Shown: positions 17,768 to 26,049 of the stretch, one piece after another
Position numbering within the stretch: position 1 is the stretch's first letter
Layout of the letters: each line of letters starts with the position of its first letter
Assembly: GCA_910587155.1 (NCBI GenBank)
Contig: CAJULA010000032.1
Location: 1-35,766 of the forward strand
Direction of reading: 5' to 3'
DNA: 35,766 nucleotides
From: an uncultured Lachnospiraceae bacterium
GTDB lineage: Bacteria > Bacillota > Clostridia > Lachnospirales > Lachnospiraceae
Notes under the pieces: model-generated
The model's database searches: none
Told to the model about the DNA's origin: nothing
Seen by the model: only the letters and a program-made list of their open reading frames with translations
Made by a program: the position numbers and the translations under genes

Positions 17768-19015
17768 TCACCGCACCTGTCCGTTTCCCTCCACAATATA
17801 TTTATAAGTGGTGAGCTGTGGCAGTCCCATGGGACCTCTTGCATGGAGTTTTTGTGTACTGATGCCGATTTCCGCACCGAAACCAAATTCAAAGCCGTCC
17901 GTAAAGCGGGTGGATGCGTTCACATAGACGCAGGCGGAATCAATATCTCTGGTAAACAATCTGGCATGGCTTTCCTCCTGTGTTATGATCGCCTCAGAAT
18001 GATGGGTACTGTAGCGATTGATATGTGCAATCGCCTCCTGGACATTTTTTACGATGACCGCAGACAGAACATAGTCCAGGTATTCTTTTCCATAGTCTTC
18101 TTCCAAGGCAGGTGTTACGTCGGGGAGGATACGGCGGATCCGCTCATCTCCCCTGATTTCCACTTCGTGTACACGTGCCAGCCCTTCCTTCAGCGCGGGC
18201 AGGAAGGTATCTGCTATCTTTTCATGGATCACAAGAGATTCACAGGCATTGCACACGCCGATGCGCTGTGTTTTTGCATTGACCACAATATTGACCGCAT
18301 CGGTCAGATTGGCCGTTTCATCAATAAAAATATGGCAGTTGCCGGTTCCCGTCTCGATGATGGGGATGGTACTGTTCTCTACGGTAGCGCGGATGAGTCC
18401 GGCGCTTCCCCTGGGGATGAGGACGTCGATATATTCCCTGCATTTCATAAAGGCTGCCGTTGTCTCCCTGTCCGTGGATGCAATCAGCTGCACCGCATCC
18501 TGCGGCATATGATTCTGTTCCAGAGATTTGCGCAGAGAAGCCGCGATGGCCATGTTAGAACGGATGGCATCGCTTCCGCCTTTGAGAATCACCGCGTTAC
18601 CTGCCTTGAAGCATAGCGCAAAAGCATCCGCGGTCACATTGGGACGGGATTCATAGATGATGCCCGCAACACCCAGCGGCACCGATACTTTCCGCAGGCG
18701 CAGCCCGTTTGGACGTCGCCATTCCTCCAGAATCTTTCCTACCGGATCAGGCAATTCTGCAACCTGCCGCAATCCCAGTGCCATGGCTTCGATCCTGGTC
18801 ATAGTAAGACGCAGCCGGTCCAGCAATCCCTCATGCATCCCGTTTTCCTGTCCTGCCTGCATGTCCTCTTTATTGGCACCAAGAATCGCTTCGGCATCCG
18901 CCAGAAGGCCGTCTGCCGCAGCGGTCAGCGCTTTGTTTTTGTCGTCGTCGGACAGTGTCTGTAACATGTATTTTGCTGCAACCGCCCTTTTTCCCATTTC
19001 CTTTAAGTCTGTCAT
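17768..19015 (-). CDS. proA: Gamma-glutamyl phosphate reductase ProA
   Basis: NADPH-dependent reduction of gamma-glutamyl phosphate to glutamate semialdehyde, the second step of proline synthesis. It is 415 aa, normal for ProA. The catalytic cysteine is C255 in RIGVCNACE. YESRPNVTADAF (121-132) and ILKGGSDAIRSN are family signatures. The start ATG has GGAG 12 bases upstream. Its leader contains a large palindromic element (19038-19139). proB lies two genes upstream, separated by the folate gene. Confidence 0.97.
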   Translation of the reverse strand: MTDLKEMGKRAVAAKYMLQTLSDDDKNKALTAAADGLLADAEAILGANKEDMQAGQENGMHEGLLDRLRLTMTRIEAMALGLRQVAELPDPVGKILEEWRRPNGLRLRKVSVPLGVAGIIYESRPNVTADAFALCFKAGNAVILKGGSDAIRSNMAIAASLRKSLEQNHMPQDAVQLIASTDRETTAAFMKCREYIDVLIPRGSAGLIRATVENSTIPIIETGTGNCHIFIDETANLTDAVNIVVNAKTQRIGVCNACESLVIHEKIADTFLPALKEGLARVHEVEIRGDERIRRILPDVTPALEEDYGKEYLDYVLSAVIVKNVQEAIAHINRYSTHHSEAIITQEESHARLFTRDIDSACVYVNASTRFTDGFEFGFGAEIGISTQKLHARGPMGLPQLTTYKYIVEGNGQVR

Positions 19016-19037
19016 AGCTCTTGGTTTCTCCTATTAT

Positions 19038-19139
19038 CAGTTCCGCATCCGCACTCCCAGAGCCCATTTCTCTGAATGGATTTACGCCCGCTTCGCGTGC
19101 GTAAATCCATTCGGGCTTTGTCCGTGCTGATGCTGTTTT
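19038..19139 (-). repeat. Palindromic intergenic element, copy A (proA leader)
   Basis: About 100 bases of nested inverted repeats fill the gap between the folate gene stop and proA. The core stem is perfect over 14 base pairs (19074-19087 with 19099-19112, 11-base loop). AGCCC/GGGCT (19061-19065, 19113-19117) and GCATC-c-GCAC with GTGC-t-GATGC (19045-19054, 19124-19133) extend it. A 27-base piece (19086-19112) matches 33504-33530 at 20 positions, and the ends CAGTTCCGCATCC and GATGCTGTTTT are shared with copy B. In proA mRNA it ends 22 bases before the ATG, next to the Shine-Dalgarno. It may be a mobile miniature repeat or a regulatory leader. Confidence 0.75.
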
Positions 19140-19698
19140 ATGTGATTTCCCCGCATTCTGTGAGGATGATGCGGGGGCGGATATCGTGCGGCCCGGACGG
19201 TATGTTTTCTCTGATCTGGACTGAAAATGCCAGCGCCACGGTAACGATATCCTCTCTTCCGTGCAGGTATCTGTCATAGTAGCCGCCCCCATAGCCAATG
19301 CGGTGGCGGTGTCTGTCAAAAACAACCCCCGGCATGATCATCAGTGTCCCTTTGCGGGGACGGTACAGGCGCTCTTCCCGTTCCGGCGGCTCCCATATGC
19401 CGTGAAACCCCGCTTCCAGTTCCGAAACAGAGTCGATACCGTAAAAATCCATTTCTTTCCCCCTGACACGGGGACAGTATACAGGCTTTCCGTCTCTCAG
19501 GCATATTTCCAGAAGACTGCGCGTCTGTATTTCCGATCCATAGTTTACATAACTCAGAATACAGTCTGCCTGCAAAAAAGCCGGATGTGTCAGTAAGCGT
19601 TCCCGGATCAGGCTGCTTTTTCTGATCCTCTCATCCTTTCCCAGTCCGTCTCTGACTGCCAGGATCTCCCTGCGCAGTGCTCTTTTATCCGCTTCCAA
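19138..19698 (-). CDS. 5-formyltetrahydrofolate cyclo-ligase (MTHFS)
   Basis: ATP-dependent conversion of 5-formyl-THF to 5,10-methenyl-THF in folate one-carbon metabolism. It is 186 aa. The signature GYGGGYYDRYL lies near residues 133-143, preceded by MIMPGVVFDRHRHR. The start is a TTG at 19698 with AGGAGG seven bases upstream. The upstream ATG at 19755 would overlap proB and lacks a ribosome site. The gene sits between proB and proA, with no obvious functional reason. Its stop codon overlaps the edge of the palindromic element. Confidence 0.92.
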   Translation of the reverse strand: MEADKRALRREILAVRDGLGKDERIRKSSLIRERLLTHPAFLQADCILSYVNYGSEIQTRSLLEICLRDGKPVYCPRVRGKEMDFYGIDSVSELEAGFHGIWEPPEREERLYRPRKGTLMIMPGVVFDRHRHRIGYGGGYYDRYLHGREDIVTVALAFSVQIRENIPSGPHDIRPRIILTECGEIT

Positions 19699-19726
19699 CC
19701 TGTTACCTCCTGCTAAGCGCCATCTG

Positions 19727-20605
19727 TCACTGGTTATAATCGGCGATAAAATCAATCAGATCAAACTTTTCATTGCGGTCCGCGCAGAAAAGTGTGCCCA
19801 GATTACGGCCATCCATGATGCGGTGAATGATACGGATATCCTCACTGTCTGCGATAACCATATCGGCTCCCACGCTGGTGGCAATGCGGGCAGCGATCAG
19901 TTTTGTATTCATACCGCCGGTGCCTACGCTGCTCCCGGTGCTTTCCTTGCCCATGCGCATCAGATCGTCATCAATATGCTCCACAGTCTCAATAAACCGG
20001 GCCTGTGCATTTTTGCGCGGATCATCCGTGTACAGGCCGTCGATATCGGACAGGAGTATAAGCAGATCGGCGCCGATCAGTGCTGCCACAACGGCGGAAA
20101 GGGTATCGTTGTCGCCGATCTCGATTTCATAAGTGGCTATGGTATCATTCTCGTTTACAATGGGAATCACACCCATTTTCAGCAGTTCCGAAAAGGTGTT
20201 GTGCGCATTGTAGCGGTTCAGGTTGTCCACAATGGTATTTTTGGTCATCAGTATCTGGGCCGTCACCTGATTATATTCCGCAAATATCTTCTGATACGTC
20301 ATCATCAGCCTGGCCTGACCGATGGCGGCACAGGCCTGTTTGACTGCGATATGATTTTCTCCGTGTTCCTGATTGATATCCCGGATATGTACCGCCTTCC
20401 GCCCTGCCGCAATGGCGCCGGAGCTGACCAGCACCACATCCTTTCCCTGATTTCTCAGATCACACAATTCCCGGATCAGCACTTCCATACGGATATAGTC
20501 AAGGTCTCCGGTTTCCGGGTGCTGCAGAGAAGAAGACCCGATTTTGACAACAATTCTCTTTTTATCTTTCAGACGGGCTCTGACATTTTCGATCATGGTT
20601 TCCAT
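19727..20605 (-). CDS. proB: Glutamate 5-kinase ProB (kinase domain only)
   Basis: Phosphorylates glutamate at the gamma carboxyl, the first step of proline synthesis. VVKIGSSSL (19-27) begins the amino-acid kinase domain, and IPIVNENDT and LLILSDIDGLYTDDPR are family signatures. At 292 aa it stops after the kinase domain and lacks the C-terminal PUA domain found in E. coli ProB. Two starts are possible: ATG 20605 (AAAGGA six bases upstream) and ATG 20596, which would form an ATGA overlap with the preceding gene. I list the longer one. Feedback inhibition by proline is known for the family. Confidence 0.95.
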   Translation of the reverse strand: METMIENVRARLKDKKRIVVKIGSSSLQHPETGDLDYIRMEVLIRELCDLRNQGKDVVLVSSGAIAAGRKAVHIRDINQEHGENHIAVKQACAAIGQARLMMTYQKIFAEYNQVTAQILMTKNTIVDNLNRYNAHNTFSELLKMGVIPIVNENDTIATYEIEIGDNDTLSAVVAALIGADLLILLSDIDGLYTDDPRKNAQARFIETVEHIDDDLMRMGKESTGSSVGTGGMNTKLIAARIATSVGADMVIADSEDIRIIHRIMDGRNLGTLFCADRNEKFDLIDFIADYNQ

Positions 20606-22305
20606 TTCCTTTCCTTTTCCTCTGTAAATGGCATATAGTGCCTGCGGATCGCTTCGGCGATCCGCATACCGTCCATGGCGGCGGAAGTGATGCCACCCGC
20701 ATAGCCCGCACCTTCCCCGCAGGGATACAGTCCATGCACACTGCTCTGCATCGTTTCCCCGCGCAGTATCCTGACCGGTGAGGAGGTTCTGCTCTCTACG
20801 GCTGACACCAGGGTGCCCGGATCCGCAAATCCTTTTATCTTATGGGAAAACTGCTCCATCCCCTCTAAAAAAGCGGCTGTTATTTTTTTTGGTAAAATCT
20901 CTGTCAGATCTGCATATACATAGGCCCCTTTGATACAGGGACTGGGATGATTCTCCCTTTTCGGAGATCGCAGGACGGAGAATTCTGTCGATTTGCAGGA
21001 AATGCTGCATTCTCCTGTCTGTTTCTGACGGACATCTTCTTTCGTCCGCCGTGCAAAGACATCTTGGAAATCTCCCAGCCGCTGCAGCGGAATCTTTCCC
21101 TTCCCCGCCTGCCAGGCCGCTTCCTCCAGCTGCCTCTGAAAGGCAATCCCGGCAAGCGGATGCTCTGACGGAAAATCCGTCTTTTTCACGGAGACGATAA
21201 TGGCGCTGTTGGCGTTGTCTCCCTGCCGGCCGCTGTAGCTCATACCGTTTACCGCCAGCCGCCCCTCTTCCGAAGAAGCGTTGACGACATAGCCCCCCGG
21301 ACACATACAGAAGGAATAGACGCCTCTGCCGTCAGATGCTTTTGCCGTTACTTTATATGGTGCTGCGCCAAGAGCTCCCGGCTGTGCCGTACCATACTGG
21401 GACAGATTGATTGCTTCCTGCCGGTGTTCCACGCGAAATCCGACGGCAAATTCCTTGGCTTCCATTTCCAGATCGTGTTCATACAGCATCCGGAAGGTAT
21501 CTCTGGCACTGTGGCCAATGGCCAGCACTGCCGCCTGACAGGGAAGATGCTCCGCGCCGTTTATAATGACACCGGTTATGTTATTATCTTTTATCGTAAC
21601 ATCCGTAACCCTGGCTCCAAACCGCACGGTGCCTCCATAACTTTCGATCTGTTTTCGGATGTTTTTTACGATTTTCACCAGCCTGTCCGTGCCGATATGC
21701 GGCCTGCTGTCATACAGGACGGATGGATCCGCGCCTGCTTCCACAAAAAGACGCAGTACTTCACGATTGCGCCCGTCCTTATCTTTTACCAGTGTATTGA
21801 GTTTGCCGTCAGAAAAAGTTCCGGCACCGCCTTCGCCAAACTGTACATTGGAGCGCGGATCAAGCCGCCCGCTCTTCCAGAATGTTTCCACATCCCGGCA
21901 GCGTCTGTCCACGTCCGCGCCCTGTTCCAGAAGCAGGGGCCGGTATCCGTGTCTGGCCAGTAAGAGGCCGCAAAACAGCCCTGCAGGCCCCGTACCGATA
22001 ATAACGGGGGGATTTTCCAGTTTATGAGTCCCTGCAGGCGGAAAGCAATAGGGCTGTTCCGTGACCGGGACGATCTGCCTGCCGTCTGCGTGGCTTACGA
22101 TGCGCTGCTCCCGTTTTTCACTCACACTGACATCTATGGTATAGCAGTATAACAGCTTCGGCTTCTTCCTCGCGTCAAGGGAACGTTTTCTGATCTCCCA
22201 GGAAACCGGCTCTCCCGGAGCGAGCCGCAATTCCCGTCTGATCTGCCGCTCCAACTCCTGCTCTGTATGCTGCGCCTGTAATGTCAGCTGCTGTATCCGT
22301 ATCAT
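20593..22305 (-). CDS. FAD-dependent dehydrogenase, COG2509 type
   Basis: Predicted cytosolic flavoprotein of 570 aa. After an N-terminal domain of about 100 residues (IRIQQLTL… RRELRL… ARKKP), an FAD/NAD dinucleotide fold starts with VIIGTGPAGLFCGLLLARHG (101-120). Further signatures are RSNVQFGEGGAGTFSDGKL and GAGYAGGITSAAMDGMRIAEA near the C-terminus, as in FAD-dependent dehydrogenases of unknown substrate. The ATG at 22305 overlaps the stop of the preceding flavoprotein by four bases (ATGA), with GAGAGGA upstream, so the two are coupled. An in-frame extension to 22410 inside the other gene is rejected. The 3' end overlaps proB. Confidence 0.85.
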   Translation of the reverse strand: MIRIQQLTLQAQHTEQELERQIRRELRLAPGEPVSWEIRKRSLDARKKPKLLYCYTIDVSVSEKREQRIVSHADGRQIVPVTEQPYCFPPAGTHKLENPPVIIGTGPAGLFCGLLLARHGYRPLLLEQGADVDRRCRDVETFWKSGRLDPRSNVQFGEGGAGTFSDGKLNTLVKDKDGRNREVLRLFVEAGADPSVLYDSRPHIGTDRLVKIVKNIRKQIESYGGTVRFGARVTDVTIKDNNITGVIINGAEHLPCQAAVLAIGHSARDTFRMLYEHDLEMEAKEFAVGFRVEHRQEAINLSQYGTAQPGALGAAPYKVTAKASDGRGVYSFCMCPGGYVVNASSEEGRLAVNGMSYSGRQGDNANSAIIVSVKKTDFPSEHPLAGIAFQRQLEEAAWQAGKGKIPLQRLGDFQDVFARRTKEDVRQKQTGECSISCKSTEFSVLRSPKRENHPSPCIKGAYVYADLTEILPKKITAAFLEGMEQFSHKIKGFADPGTLVSAVESRTSSPVRILRGETMQSSVHGLYPCGEGAGYAGGITSAAMDGMRIAEAIRRHYMPFTEEKERKWKP

Positions 22306-23561
22306 GACTGTCCTCTCCTGCCTGCGCGCATGAATCCTTCCGTCCCTGCGGCGGCTCTGCCTGCAAGGACACCGGTGGCCCATGCCCAGTGCAGGTTGTA
22401 GCCGCCGCATCTTCCGTCCACATCCAGCAGCTCCCCGGTGATATAAAGCCCCCGGCGCGCTTTCGCCTCCAGATTTTCCGTCACCTCGCTCAGCCGTACG
22501 CCGCCGGCACAGACCTGAGCTTTGGAAAAGGGATTGGTCCCCGTTACGGTAAGCGGAAAATTTTTGATTTTATTTGCCGCAGCCGCCAATCGTTCTTCCG
22601 ACAGCCCTTTTACGGATTCCCCCGGAGAAATGCCGCATTCTTTTAAAATAACAAATATAATTTTTTTGTGCACTGTTCCCGTAAAAAAGCGTTCCGCGCT
22701 CTCCTGCCCCAGTCTCCGGGCCCTGGCTGTGAGCATATCCTGCCATCGGGCCCTGTTCACATCAGGCATAAAATCAAGAGAGACGATAACCTCCTTACGA
22801 TCAGCCAGTGCTCTGGCCGCGTAGCGGCTGAGCTGAAAGACCGGTATCCCGGAAATGCCGTAATCCGTCAGCTGCACTTCCCCCTGTTCCTGATATACCG
22901 ATCTGTCCGCACGAAGGGTCACGTTTGCCTGACAGCGGACACCGGCCAGAGCCCGACAGCAGTCCTCCCGGCATCTGAGCTGTACCAGCGCCGGAGAAAA
23001 AGGGATCAGTTTCAGGGAAAATGCGCCGGCCAGTTCCAGGCCGTTTTCCGTCTCTTCTTTTCCCAGTCCCGCACTGCTTCCGCAGGCCAGGATAAGTCTG
23101 TCAAACGTAAATGTCTGCTTTCTGCCTGCTTTTTGTGTATGTACCCGGAACTGACCGTCCCTGTATGCAGCGCTGACGGCGCGCTGCCCCGTCTCTGTCC
23201 TGACGCCTGCGCGCTCCAGTGCATAGCGCAGCACATCCAAGACTGCAGACGCCTGTTCAGAAGCGGGATAAATGCCGCCGCCTCTCACTCTGGCCATCAG
23301 GCCCAGCTCCTCAAAAAAATCCAGCGCCTCGCGCGCGGAAAACCGCTGTAGTACGGGCGCAATCCCGGAAGGATTTTCGCTGCGGTAACAATCCGGTTCT
23401 ATATACAGGTTGGAAAAATTGCATTTGCCGTTGCCGGTAGCCAGAATTTTATTTCCCACCCGTTCCTTTTTTTCCAGTATGGTAACAGCCGCGCCCAGGG
23501 ACGAGGCCGTAATTGCGGCGGCCATGCCTGATGCGCCGCCGCCGATGATTCCGATTTTCAT
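22302..23561 (-). CDS. NAD(P)/FAD-dependent oxidoreductase, HI0933/YhiN (BaiN-like) family
   Basis: Flavoprotein of 419 aa with an N-terminal dinucleotide fold, MKIGIIGGGASGMAAAI. KILATGNGKCNFSN (about 40-53) and LYITGELLDVDGRCGGYNLHWAWATG at the C-terminus (split across about 374-399) are diagnostic of the HI0933-like family. Members include BaiN, implicated in bile-acid reduction, but the family is broad and the substrate here is not predictable. The ATG at 23561 follows GGAGGG by seven bases; the earlier in-frame ATG at 23576 overlaps that site. It is coupled to the next flavoprotein gene. Confidence 0.88.
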   Translation of the reverse strand: MKIGIIGGGASGMAAAITASSLGAAVTILEKKERVGNKILATGNGKCNFSNLYIEPDCYRSENPSGIAPVLQRFSAREALDFFEELGLMARVRGGGIYPASEQASAVLDVLRYALERAGVRTETGQRAVSAAYRDGQFRVHTQKAGRKQTFTFDRLILACGSSAGLGKEETENGLELAGAFSLKLIPFSPALVQLRCREDCCRALAGVRCQANVTLRADRSVYQEQGEVQLTDYGISGIPVFQLSRYAARALADRKEVIVSLDFMPDVNRARWQDMLTARARRLGQESAERFFTGTVHKKIIFVILKECGISPGESVKGLSEERLAAAANKIKNFPLTVTGTNPFSKAQVCAGGVRLSEVTENLEAKARRGLYITGELLDVDGRCGGYNLHWAWATGVLAGRAAAGTEGFMRAGRRGQS

Positions 23562-23608
23562 AGTCTTGCCCTCCATGGGCGGGCGGACAGCTCTGACTGC
23601 ATGAGTGT

Positions 23609-24274
23609 CTAGCTGGAATAGGATTCCAGGAAATGGTACAGGGTACTTTCTCCGCTGATCAGTTTTCTCTGTATAATCTCTTCCTGCAGATACACGGGCA
23701 GATTTTCCACACAGATATCCGTGTACAGGTAGACACTCTTCATATCTTCCCTGTATACGGTAATATAATGGTTCTCCGCCACAAGATAAAACAGCTCTTC
23801 CGCCGGCTCTTCGATCATCTGATAATTTTTCCGTATCTCCACGCGCCTGGCGGAAAAAGAGAGCACTTCCACGGAGATCAGCCCCCGCTGCTGTTCTTCC
23901 AGCGGCGGTGACAGTTCATAGGCCGCCATGGCGTCCACAAATCCGACTCTGTCCATACCAATATACTTGCCGGGAATATCCTCCTCATGCTGCGCGATAC
24001 TGTCCGTATTTCTGTCATATTCCTCAATGGAAAATATGGTGTCGCAGGTAATGACATCCATGCGCTGGCTGTCCGTTGGCAGACTGCCATCCGGCGCAGA
24101 CTCTTTTGTGGATGACGGGTCCTGCTCCAGTTCCTGTGTATAGGGCTGAAATTTCCCATTTTCCTGTCTGTTTGGATAGAACAGATGCAGATAGGCAGAA
24201 TTGGAAACAATACCTGCCGCGAAACCAAGCAGCCCCACGATACAAAATAAGCTGACTCTACCGATAAATTTCAT
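23609..24274 (-). CDS. Membrane-anchored protein with BofC-like C-terminus
   Basis: A 221-aa protein with an N-terminal membrane segment or uncleaved signal (residues 5-28), a low-complexity polar stretch to about 70, and a folded extracytoplasmic part. The tail (YLVAENHYITVYRED… YLYTDICVENLPVYLQ… LYHFLESYSS) resembles the C-terminal domain of BofC, the forespore inhibitor of SpoIVB signalling in Bacillus. I judge this by pattern only. A sporulation role would suit the neighbouring spoVB-like, yqfC and yqfD genes. AAAAGGAG lies seven bases before ATG but inside a hairpin loop (see 24244-24309). Confidence 0.5.
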   Translation of the reverse strand: MKFIGRVSLFCIVGLLGFAAGIVSNSAYLHLFYPNRQENGKFQPYTQELEQDPSSTKESAPDGSLPTDSQRMDVITCDTIFSIEEYDRNTDSIAQHEEDIPGKYIGMDRVGFVDAMAAYELSPPLEEQQRGLISVEVLSFSARRVEIRKNYQMIEEPAEELFYLVAENHYITVYREDMKSVYLYTDICVENLPVYLQEEIIQRKLISGESTLYHFLESYSS

Positions 24275-24309
24275 ACTAAACTCCTTTTATCTTAGTATCA
24301 GCTTATTTT
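24244..24309 (-). promoter_or_regulatory. Dyad enclosing ribosome site and start of the BofC-like gene
   Basis: In the mRNA sense, a 7-base stem (24292-24298 with 24273-24279) holds AAAAGGAG in a 12-base loop and includes the first two bases of the AUG in the stem. A contiguous outer 12-base stem (24298-24309 with 24244-24255) is also perfect, with the right arm inside codons 7-11. The left arm is therefore one 18-base run that pairs in two blocks. This could tune translation or be a DNA operator. Confidence 0.6.
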
Positions 24310-24345
24310 TGATTTTTATTCCCACATGTAACGAGCCGGGTGACT

Positions 24346-24375
24346 GCCTGCAGACATTTGGCGACTGTCGCAGGC
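24346..24375 (-). other. Intergenic hairpin after the flippase gene
   Basis: GCCTGC/GCAGGC (24346-24351, 24370-24375) plus GACA/TGTC form a ten-pair stem with one bulged base and a nine-base loop. It begins a few bases after the flippase stop codon on the minus strand. No T tract follows, so an intrinsic terminator is unlikely; an RNA stabiliser or partial attenuator is possible. The remaining bases up to the next ribosome site are AT-rich. Confidence 0.35.
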
Positions 24376-24381
24376 GTTTCT

Positions 24382-26037
24382 CTACAGCATCCGCATCGCT
24401 TTTCCGGCCGCCAGAAGCAGCCGACCGCCGGGAACCAGACGCAGCTCTTTTTCCGTCGTACCCCGCAGCAGGAGCAGGATAACGGTATAGACCATGACAC
24501 CTCCCACAGCCAGAACCGCGAGAAGTACCGGGGGCGGCATGACCTCCGACAACCCTCCCGACAGAAAATACAGAAGAATGCCCATGACAAGAGAGGCAGC
24601 GAGCGGCGCCGTCATACTGCGCAGCAGGCCATAACGGAAGCCGCATTTTCTGCGGGCCGCGGCGCCGATAAACAAAAGCAGACAGAACGCATAGATGATA
24701 TCCGCATACAGTACACCGACAATATCCATCTGCAGAATCTTCAGCATACCATACAGGGCCCCTATATGGATGGCAAAGGCGGCAATGCCGCAGGACAGGA
24801 CGAGCATCGTCTCTGCCAGCCCCAACAGTGCCTGTGCCAGCAGGCAGGCGGCGGAGAAGAATATGCCCGTGGCAAAACCATACAGCAGCAGCCTGGAACC
24901 GGTCGCCACATCCTGCCCCGGGAAAAATGTGTTCAGAAGGGGAACTGCCAGCGTACCGGCCATAACAGACAGCGGAATGACAACTATCATTGCGGCTTTG
25001 AGGGCACTCCGGGTCAGATCACGGATATGAGGCCAGGCCTCCCTGCGGCGCAGGGAAGATACCCTGTCACAAAGTGCCAGCCCCATAGCGGCTGACAATA
25101 TCACCGGCAGCATCGTAAATACTTTGTATTTCCCTTCATATACGCCCCACTGCCGGGTGATGGCAGCCGCGGATATGACATCCTGCGTAAACAGCCGGAA
25201 GCAGATCTGCTGGATGGCGATATATCCCCTTGTCAGAAATCCGTAAACAATGACCGGCAGCAGGGTGACAAGAAAACGAGCCAGCATACGGGGGAATCCT
25301 TCTTTGCGCTCCACCGTGCTTTTACGTCCCCTCTTCCCATAATACCCGTGTGACAGCAGATAAATACAAAGCAGAAACAGAAAAGAAAGCAGTGCGCCTG
25401 CCAGAATGCCGCCTGCAAATCCCATGACGGCAAAAGACTGATGGAATGATTCATTCTGCAGGAGCGCCCCGACCATGACGCCGTAGCTCTTTTGTATTTG
25501 TGTCAGAAACAGACCGCCTGACAATGCCACCGCCTGCTCAATCAGCCAGGAGATCATGACGGGAAATCCGGCTCCGTTGCCGAGGAAAAATCCGCGCAGC
25601 ACCCCGCCCAGTGCCAGAAACAGCAGCGCAGGCGCCATAATCCGCAGCGGCAGTGAGGCAAGCGGCTCATACAGGAAGCTGCGGGCAATCAGATCACTGC
25701 CGAGAAACAGAAGTACCCCCAGTATACCGCTTATCATTCCCGCATACAGGAAAGCAATGCGCATCATTCTGCCTGTGTCAAGATAATGTCCCTTTTTTAT
25801 GCCGGGGCGCAGCAGTCCCGGCAGTGCCATAGGCAGACCATAGGAACAAAGCAGCCAGCATAGAGTAAACAGAGCGTAAGCGGCGCCGTAAATCCCGTTC
25901 CCCTCATCCCCCCAGATCATGGTCAGCGGAATCCGGCGCAGCACAAGGCAGGCGCTCACAAGCAGCGACATCACCGCCATCATGCCTCCCTGGGCGATCA
26001 GATTTCTCTGTTTTTTGCTGTTTCTGCGTTTTTCCAT
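24382..26037 (-). CDS. MOP-superfamily flippase, SpoVB/MurJ-like
   Basis: Polytopic membrane protein of 551 aa with about 13-14 hydrophobic segments, related to the polysaccharide/lipid II exporters that include SpoVB and MurJ. The N-terminus has NLIAQGGMMAVMSLLVSACLV followed by RIPLTMIWGDEGNGIYGAAY, similar to SpoVB proteins in which G-x-YGxAY follows the first helix. The middle contains RGYIAIQQICFRLF and the C-terminal half GLAETMLVLS, as in cortex-precursor flippases. The role as a lipid-linked precursor flippase, perhaps for spore cortex, is inferred. It begins 12 bases after ybeY and precedes the BofC-like gene. Confidence 0.75.
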   Translation of the reverse strand: MEKRRNSKKQRNLIAQGGMMAVMSLLVSACLVLRRIPLTMIWGDEGNGIYGAAYALFTLCWLLCSYGLPMALPGLLRPGIKKGHYLDTGRMMRIAFLYAGMISGILGVLLFLGSDLIARSFLYEPLASLPLRIMAPALLFLALGGVLRGFFLGNGAGFPVMISWLIEQAVALSGGLFLTQIQKSYGVMVGALLQNESFHQSFAVMGFAGGILAGALLSFLFLLCIYLLSHGYYGKRGRKSTVERKEGFPRMLARFLVTLLPVIVYGFLTRGYIAIQQICFRLFTQDVISAAAITRQWGVYEGKYKVFTMLPVILSAAMGLALCDRVSSLRRREAWPHIRDLTRSALKAAMIVVIPLSVMAGTLAVPLLNTFFPGQDVATGSRLLLYGFATGIFFSAACLLAQALLGLAETMLVLSCGIAAFAIHIGALYGMLKILQMDIVGVLYADIIYAFCLLLFIGAAARRKCGFRYGLLRSMTAPLAASLVMGILLYFLSGGLSEVMPPPVLLAVLAVGGVMVYTVILLLLRGTTEKELRLVPGGRLLLAAGKAMRML

Positions 26038-26049
26038 AAGTACCGAATC

